From Myoxocephalus aenaeus (taxonomy: Eukaryota > Chordata > Actinopteri > Perciformes > Cottidae): a stretch of 64,000 nt of DNA. A program made the translations under genes and the position numbers. Of this stretch, positions 57,951 to 64,000 are shown piece by piece. The DNA is taken from the NCBI GenBank assembly GCA_038501785.1, contig JBAMJR010000013.1, positions 3,154,001 through 3,218,000 of the forward strand. The letters are read 5' to 3'. The notes under the pieces are model-generated. The model had not been told where the DNA came from. It searched no databases and was given only the letters and a program-made list of their open reading frames with translations. How positions within the stretch are numbered: the stretch's first letter is position 1; the number at the start of each line of letters is the position of its first letter.

Positions 57951-60039
57951 CAGAGTAGCAGACTATGTCCATCTATGGAGGGGAAAGTGTTACAGAGTTT
58001 ACAGAATGTGAAACTAAGTGGTGAATCATTGTTACTTCCCTAGAATTTAACAACCCAAACTGTTTTTCTCTTTGTTGTATCGACTCATGTGTTGGTTGTT
58101 AAAGTGCTCTAACTTTGAAATACACACGGCTACAGGACAAAAAGCAATCCAGGTATTAGTTGGGGTTCATCTGAGACAGTCTAGAAGTCTAATTTAATTA
58201 TTTCAGTTTTGCAGCCTGCAGTAAGGAAACATGAATGACATCATATTATGCACCAATGATTAAAACATAAGTGGCTTTAATTGTGATCTGTTTGTGGGGT
58301 ATGAGTGTGAGCCTCTGGCTAATTCTTTCCTACGTTTTCCTTCTTGATCTCATCTATCCGAGTCTATCAGTCACAGATGTGATACAGAAGTTACCAATTT
58401 TATTTTTTTCTGTATTGAATTGCATTCAGTCAGTTTATGGATCACATATGGATTTATAAATGTGGAGGCAATTCTGTATAACTCAAATCAGGCAGAAAAC
58501 CACAAAGAATGTAAGACGAAAGGGAAATCAATCAGAAAACCATTTTTTGTTGCAACATATCTGTTGACTTTATATTGACACTACATTTGAACTTACTTGA
58601 CTTAACTGCTTGATTGCGACATAGATGGGACCGTTAGAAAGGAAGCCAGGCCTGTGTTTTAACTCTCCAGTGATACCAGTATAGGGAAATGTTTAAACTG
58701 GTTTAAACTGTGTTATGTTAAACATTCACTCACCACTAGCGGGATTTAGCGATGCTCAGACTGCAACCTTTTGTGGTCAAATAATATAATTTCAATGGAT
58801 TCCCCACAATCAGTGGATTCCCTCGAGAGAAAAGTAAATCCACGCAAATATTTTCAACCAAGGATGCTCGACAAAAGTTCCCAAACTCGGTTCATAAATA
58901 GTTCCACGCTCTGCCGATGGTTGGAAATGGTATACACTTCCTGTCTCAAAAGTGGGCGTGGTCATGGTGTGTTCGCCCCCCCAAATCTACTATGTAGCTG
59001 TACTCCTCACTACTATGGTGTGGCATTTGTCCCTTCTCATTTTCCTCTCTCTTATCTGCACCATATATTATCAGAGGGATTAATAAAAAGCTTTGGGCCG
59101 CCTGCCCTTCATCCAACAGTCCCTCTTCTGTTCTGATAGCAGAGCAGATATTTGGGCGCAGATCACTGCGCAACATCAAAAGAACTGACTTGATTTATCC
59201 GTCCCGGTTCAGTGGACAGGTAGCAAAGGAACAGAGGCTCTTCTAATAATGCAGCCCGTCTAAGGACATGAAAGGAACCTCAACCTTCTCTTGATCTCTT
59301 CTATTTACTGCACACATATGCATACTTCTTTACTTTCCTGGTGTAGATTTAAATCCGCCTCTCCTCAACCTGGATCTAACACTACAGGAATTCACACTGG
59401 ATGTGTTACACTTATATCAAATCTTTGTACATTTAATTAATGTACTCAACATTTCAAGAGTGTGAGTTTATTACTGTCCGTGGCATGTCTAGTGAAGCGA
59501 CTAAATACTGACACAAAGCAACAGTGTTTATTTTTTATAACGTCAAAAGAGAATAGAAGTTTATATGTATGTGTGCACACATGGATTAATACATGTTACA
59601 TCGCATCCCTCACTAATGTTCCAGTTGATGTATTTCCAGTGCCATTGGAGTGTCTAGTACAGTACAGAGCCAACTGGAAGTGTATGCATTTCCCAGTCCG
59701 TCCCACTCACACCAGACGGACTCATGCAGGTTATGGTGTAACACTGGAAGCAGCATGGATTCTGCTCAACGCTTCCAGCCTTCGACGTCTGATTTGAGCG
59801 CCTAGAAGGAGAGAGACTTACAGTTTCAGTTAAAACGGATTTCATGTGTTTTTTTTGCTGCTCAGACTTTCTAATCTGTATACAAGCTGGATATGCTGAA
59901 AAAAAAAACCCAATATGAGCTGGCAGTCTGACGAAGGCCTAATGTGTTTGAGTTCGGCCCAATCAGAGCTCGTGGCAGCTATGGCCGTGGTTTAAAGTGT
60001 GTGACGCGACTGTTTGTTCAGATAACAATGGCGGCTCGT
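54035..60039. other. Non-coding stretch, no gene seen
   Basis: No exon with family similarity was found. There is a (GGA)n tract at about 55111-55131 within a purine-rich run to 55300, (GA)n at about 55984-56004, and a (CA)n array at about 57916-57948. The longest open frames (55074-55517 minus and 58771-59136 plus) lack motifs and splice support. Confidence 0.5.
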
Positions 60040-60317
60040 AAATGGTAAATTAACTGTACTTGTATAGCACTGTACTTGTATAGTCTTCAGATCAATCAAA
60101 GCACTTTAACACTACATGTCATCATTCACTCATTCACACACACTGATGGGAGGGGCTACCCGCCCATCAGGACTAACTCTACATTCTTACACTGAAGGCA
60201 CAGCTACGGGGGGTTAGGTGTCTTGCCCAAGGACGCAGACCAGTGGAGCCGGGGATTGAACCGCCGATCCTCTGATTGAAGGACGACCCTGCGTTACCGC
60301 TGAACCACAGTCGCCCT
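60040..60317 (+). repeat. Teleost tRNA-like short interspersed repeat
   Basis: The order 'aaatggtaaattaactgtac', 'ttgtatagcactgtacttg', 'cattcactcattcacacaca', 'ttaggtgtcttgcccaagga', 'gggattgaaccgccgatcc' and 'ctgaaccacagtcgcc' matches a very abundant fish repeat recognised from memory. The 'gggattgaaccgccg' block is B-box-like. It is nearly full length but diverged, with a local duplication of 'gcactgtacttgtatag'. Confidence 0.75.
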
Positions 60318-63300
60318 CTGGAGAGATTAGAGTAGATGCAACAGCATCAATTATATCAGAAGTTCCTTCATTGAAGGAAGAGCAAAGGACGGCTTTTCTT
60401 GATGAAAAATCCGGAGAATCTTGTCTCTCTTCTCCGGGCCGAAACAAATACAAACAACACTTTTTGTGAGTGCCTGCTTCTTTTTTTCAGGTTTTTTTCA
60501 GGTTCGAGCCGCCGAGCCACGTGTGATAACCCGTGTTGATGCCATGTAAGGCCGCTGGATCCCTCTCCAACTACTTTGATCATGCAACACATTTCAGTAA
60601 AGCGCTTCAGCTCCGTCGTCCCTTGTGGAAGAGGCATGGAAAAGAAATGTGGCGCGAGACAGGAAGATATTCCTCAACCTCAGATGCCACATCGCAGTGT
60701 CCTGCACATAATGTAGATACTTAACTCGGCCTCAAGAGCGTAAAAACACACATGCAACGAGCGTCCAGGACACACACACACACACACACACACAGCTCTT
60801 CCCCAACATCTCCATCTGTAGTTATATACCTCTAATTAGAACATGACTGTGTATGACTCAGACCTTTGAGGGAAGTCATCATTTCCCAGCTGTCCTGACT
60901 TTCCATGCCCTCTGTGCTCAGTGACTGTTATAATAACGGCTCAGGCAAACATATTTTGTGCACGATGCCATTGAAAGTTCTCTTCTCTTTTTCGATCCGT
61001 CTCTTCCCCCTCATTCTTCCATTCAGTATGCTTCAACCCCCCCTTACGCTTGCAGCTTTCTATTCTACGATCAAGTTCTGACTCTGGAATTCCTCACCAG
61101 TGTTATGTGGTAACCGTGGAAACCCCAATCTGAGTCTCCCTTGGTAACTAACACAAGATGTTTTCGCTTCCTAAACGAGTTGAAAAAAACTGTCATTTCT
61201 GGCGAAGTGAAATCCACTTCATTCAAATTTGACTCACATAATGATAATAATATAATATATTATTTTGATCACCTGTCAGCCTAAACAATTAAATTCACCA
61301 AAGTCATTTTACTGGAATGAAATGCCATTATTCTCTTCTTTTTTTCATTTTTTTTTCAATATGTCTAGCATAGCTTATGCTTAGAAACTTGCACAAATGC
61401 AAATGAGGATGTTAAATATGTCCAGGTCAGCGAGGGGACAGCAGGGTCAGACGGGTCACTGTCTGGGCTCATACGTCTTTAAGTAGCACTCTGTCCATTC
61501 AACCACTAATGCATACTAACATCTTTCAATCTGCCAAGAGGTTTACAAGGCAAACCCCGTCTTTCCTTAATAACCAGCGGGAGGAGCCACATATCATTCT
61601 CGTCCAGGGTGTATTCTGTGTTTTGTAGAAATTAGACACCTAATCTGGGAACCAACACTGAAAAATAAACCAGAGGTTGATTTGTGATCCCAGACCAGCA
61701 TCCACATTTCAATCATGGGCCCAGACTTGTGAAAACAAGTACTTCTGCCGTATATGATGACGCCTCAGAGAGGCCTTTTAACGTATTTTCAGTCTGTGCA
61801 CATGAGTGAGGAAAGTGATTATCCAGAGTCTTGGTCCGAACTAAAAATGGGACATCTATGAGATTAAAATAGGCTTCAACAGTCTGCCTTAGTGTGTGCG
61901 TTCAGACCAAAACCATTCCTTCATTAAAACAACACACAGGGCTGAGGGTACGGGTGAGACGATTAAATACGATCCGTGCAGCTCAATATCAGCAACAGAT
62001 TGGGGAATTTGAAGGCTTGTCAGATGTAAAACACAATGAAGTGTTTATGACAAGATTTCCTACTCTGGAAAGTCATCTTGACAGCAATTTCTTTATTTTA
62101 TCATTGCGTACATTGCTGACATTACAAAGTAATCCACTTAGACTGTGCACTGGCATACATTTCATTGTTTAGAGGCAGGTCTCGCTGGTTGACGTTGCCA
62201 GAGCTGCGTTTTTTTCACGCAGAGCTACAGCCGGTCTAAACGTGGCCTTCTAGTCCAATTACGTTATTATCTTCCAAATAACAAAAAGAGTATGAGGTTA
62301 TTTAATAACCTCATACTCTTTTTTTCCCCCTTGTTTGCAGTGTTAACACTTTCTGTCGACACGCAAAGAGGAAATTTGGTACAAAAGAGTTTGGAAGATA
62401 TGAGTGACTCAGACTGCCTCATGTTTCTATTTTTTTGCTGATCTTTAGAAGACGTTTTTACACAGAACAAAGATTTTGACATAACATAAAAAAACGTAAC
62501 CTCGTCACATGTTAGTTCATGATTTTAACGTGTTTAAACCAGATCTTGCACCTTTAGGGTCTTGAGTTCCCTTTAATTCAATAGCCTACTATAGCACAAG
62601 AGTTTGCAAACAGCTGCTCGGCAAGGCGGCGCTGTAAATCCATTTGCTCCTTATTAGATCCTATAGGTGTGTTCAATGGCCCTTACTGGGGGGCTGCTGG
62701 GAGAAAAAGGTGGAGAATATACTTTTATGGCGCCGTTAAGATACAGCACAATTCACATCGGCCTGTGAGATCTGTTGACTGTAACACACGCAGGGAGACC
62801 ACCACACCCCCTTGTAACTTCTAACTTCCTCCCGGGTTCCCTGCGGGGGTTCGACAGCCCAGTGCATTATGGTCTGTCACCAGGAGATAAACCAAATGCT
62901 GCAGCGATGACATCATCTGTCTGTTTGTTTACGGGGAGCCGAGGGGGTCGACGGAGAGATGGGACGAAGGAAGAGGGAGGGATCGGGCACGTTCGAGGAA
63001 AGTGGGGTGTTGAGAAAGACAGAGAAAGGGAGAGAAAATGCCGACGAGAGAGAATGAAACAGGATGCATTCATGAACCCTGAATAAGCAAATGTAACCCG
63101 CTCTGCCTCCTCGGTTTGTTTAGCCTGCAGTATACTCACTGAATAATCAAACACTCACAGTTTGCTCTTACTGGCTGTTTGCTTTCAGAGCACAGCTGCT
63201 TAGTCTATCGATGAGCTTTTCAATTAAGTGGAGCTTCCATCTGTGTATTATTCTTTGAAGTATCTCCAAAAAGTCGTCTCATTCAGGATCTACAGATTCT

Positions 63301-64000
63301 CCTTTTGGTTTAATGATTTAGTTTTGGGGGAAAGATCATGAAATAGTCTACTTGTGAGGCACAGCTATTGGTATAATTGTATGTATGAGGTCTCTACAGA
63401 AAAAAACATGTTTCAGTGTAAATGTTGTCTACAAAAATACAAGTAGCTCCACATATCTTGAAAATGATACAGGTGAGACACAGAAACATAGTAAGTTCAG
63501 TTCATCTTTTTTGAACGACACAAAGTCCATCAGAAAAATACGAAAACAACAAAAAGAATTAAGTTCTTTTAAAAGACAGTTATTTCAATGTATAGAAAAA
63601 AAGCTTACGAGCAACGAATCCAAAATTATCATTATTGACCAAACGTCCCTTTGGCTTTAAGAATAATTGTAAAAAAGCTTCTGATGCAATAATAAAAGGA
63701 ACATGTTGCATGAAGCAAATGTTTTGATAAACAATGCAGACATATTACTGGGACAAAACAAAAGTAAAATGAAGTAGATACATGGTACATTATGCATTGT
63801 ACTAATATAACAATAAAAACGTATAAGTCTTAATCACCACATTCTCCAAATTAGCATTTCTGAAACAGCATTCGGAATATAATGTTATAGAATGATTAAC
63901 TTTTGATATTGTAATGGATGTGATGCAAAGAACGAATAATTCCCTTTTTAAATTGCCACAGCAGATGAGCTGCAGACAGCTCTCATGCTACCTTGACAGA
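60318..64000. other. Non-coding stretch, no gene seen
   Basis: No exon supported. Contains a (CA)n array at about 60771-60794 and the palindrome at 62283-62323. The sequence at about 62570-62770 is complex and GC-balanced and could be regulatory. 63400-63900 is AT-rich with no recognised repeat. Confidence 0.45.
62283..62323. repeat. 41-nt near-perfect palindrome
   Basis: The arm aaaaagagtatgaggttatt (62283-62302) is followed after one base by its exact reverse complement (62304-62323). A 20-bp stem with a one-base centre can extrude as a cruciform. Confidence 0.9.

Noticed and set aside
58771..59136. 121-codon plus-strand frame
   Set aside because: Not recognised, no splice support and no transposon context. 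Length is within chance expectation for 64 kb on both strands.

Overview
The window looks like a piece of a teleost (spiny-rayed) fish nuclear chromosome. Evidence: exons are small with GT-AG introns, CA/TG dinucleotide arrays are very dense, and the interspersed repeats are of fish type (L2-, Rex1- and L1/Tx1-like LINE fragments, hAT and pogo DNA transposons, TA-targeting MITEs, tRNA-like short repeats). No bacterial, plasmid or CRISPR features were seen. All gene models come from reading splice sites and frames by eye; no database was searched.

Two complete protein-coding genes lie head to head near the middle. On the minus strand, 37373-41470, eleven exons encode a 366-residue metallocarboxypeptidase. 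It has a signal peptide, no propeptide, Arg at the specificity position (bovine CPA residue 255) and a hydrophobic GPI-type tail, so it is carboxypeptidase O (cpo). On the plus strand, 42245-45345, five exons encode a 224-residue melanoregulin family protein (mreg-like). The start codons are 775 bp apart, so the genes share one intergenic promoter region.

1-15.9 kb: non-coding sequence with scattered repeats, including two opposite copies of one MITE family (2212-2530 and 6469-6767, the second in the centre of a long palindrome), LINE 3' tails, and two enhancer-like AT-rich blocks (about 7.44-7.75 and 13.12-13.64 kb).

15.9-31 kb: a transposon graveyard. In order: L2-like LINE, fold-back repeat, hAT element 19140-19966, decayed hAT/BED-type remnants, then a scrambled block at 21.3-24.6 kb. 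That block mixes a GANP/MCM3AP-like RRM exon pair, at least three partial copies of a pogo/Tigger-like transposase, a solo LTR with a perfect 5-bp target duplication, and USP37-like deubiquitinase exons in non-native order. Rex1-like, L1 ORF1 and a (ATGG)n-tailed LINE follow. This block is the most unusual part of the window.

31-37.2 kb and 46-64 kb: no gene recognised; long dinucleotide arrays, one MITE (45745-46026), a tRNA-like repeat at 60040-60317, a 41-nt palindrome at 62283-62323 and several CTCF-like motifs. Some of this sequence may be introns or regulatory territory of genes outside the window.
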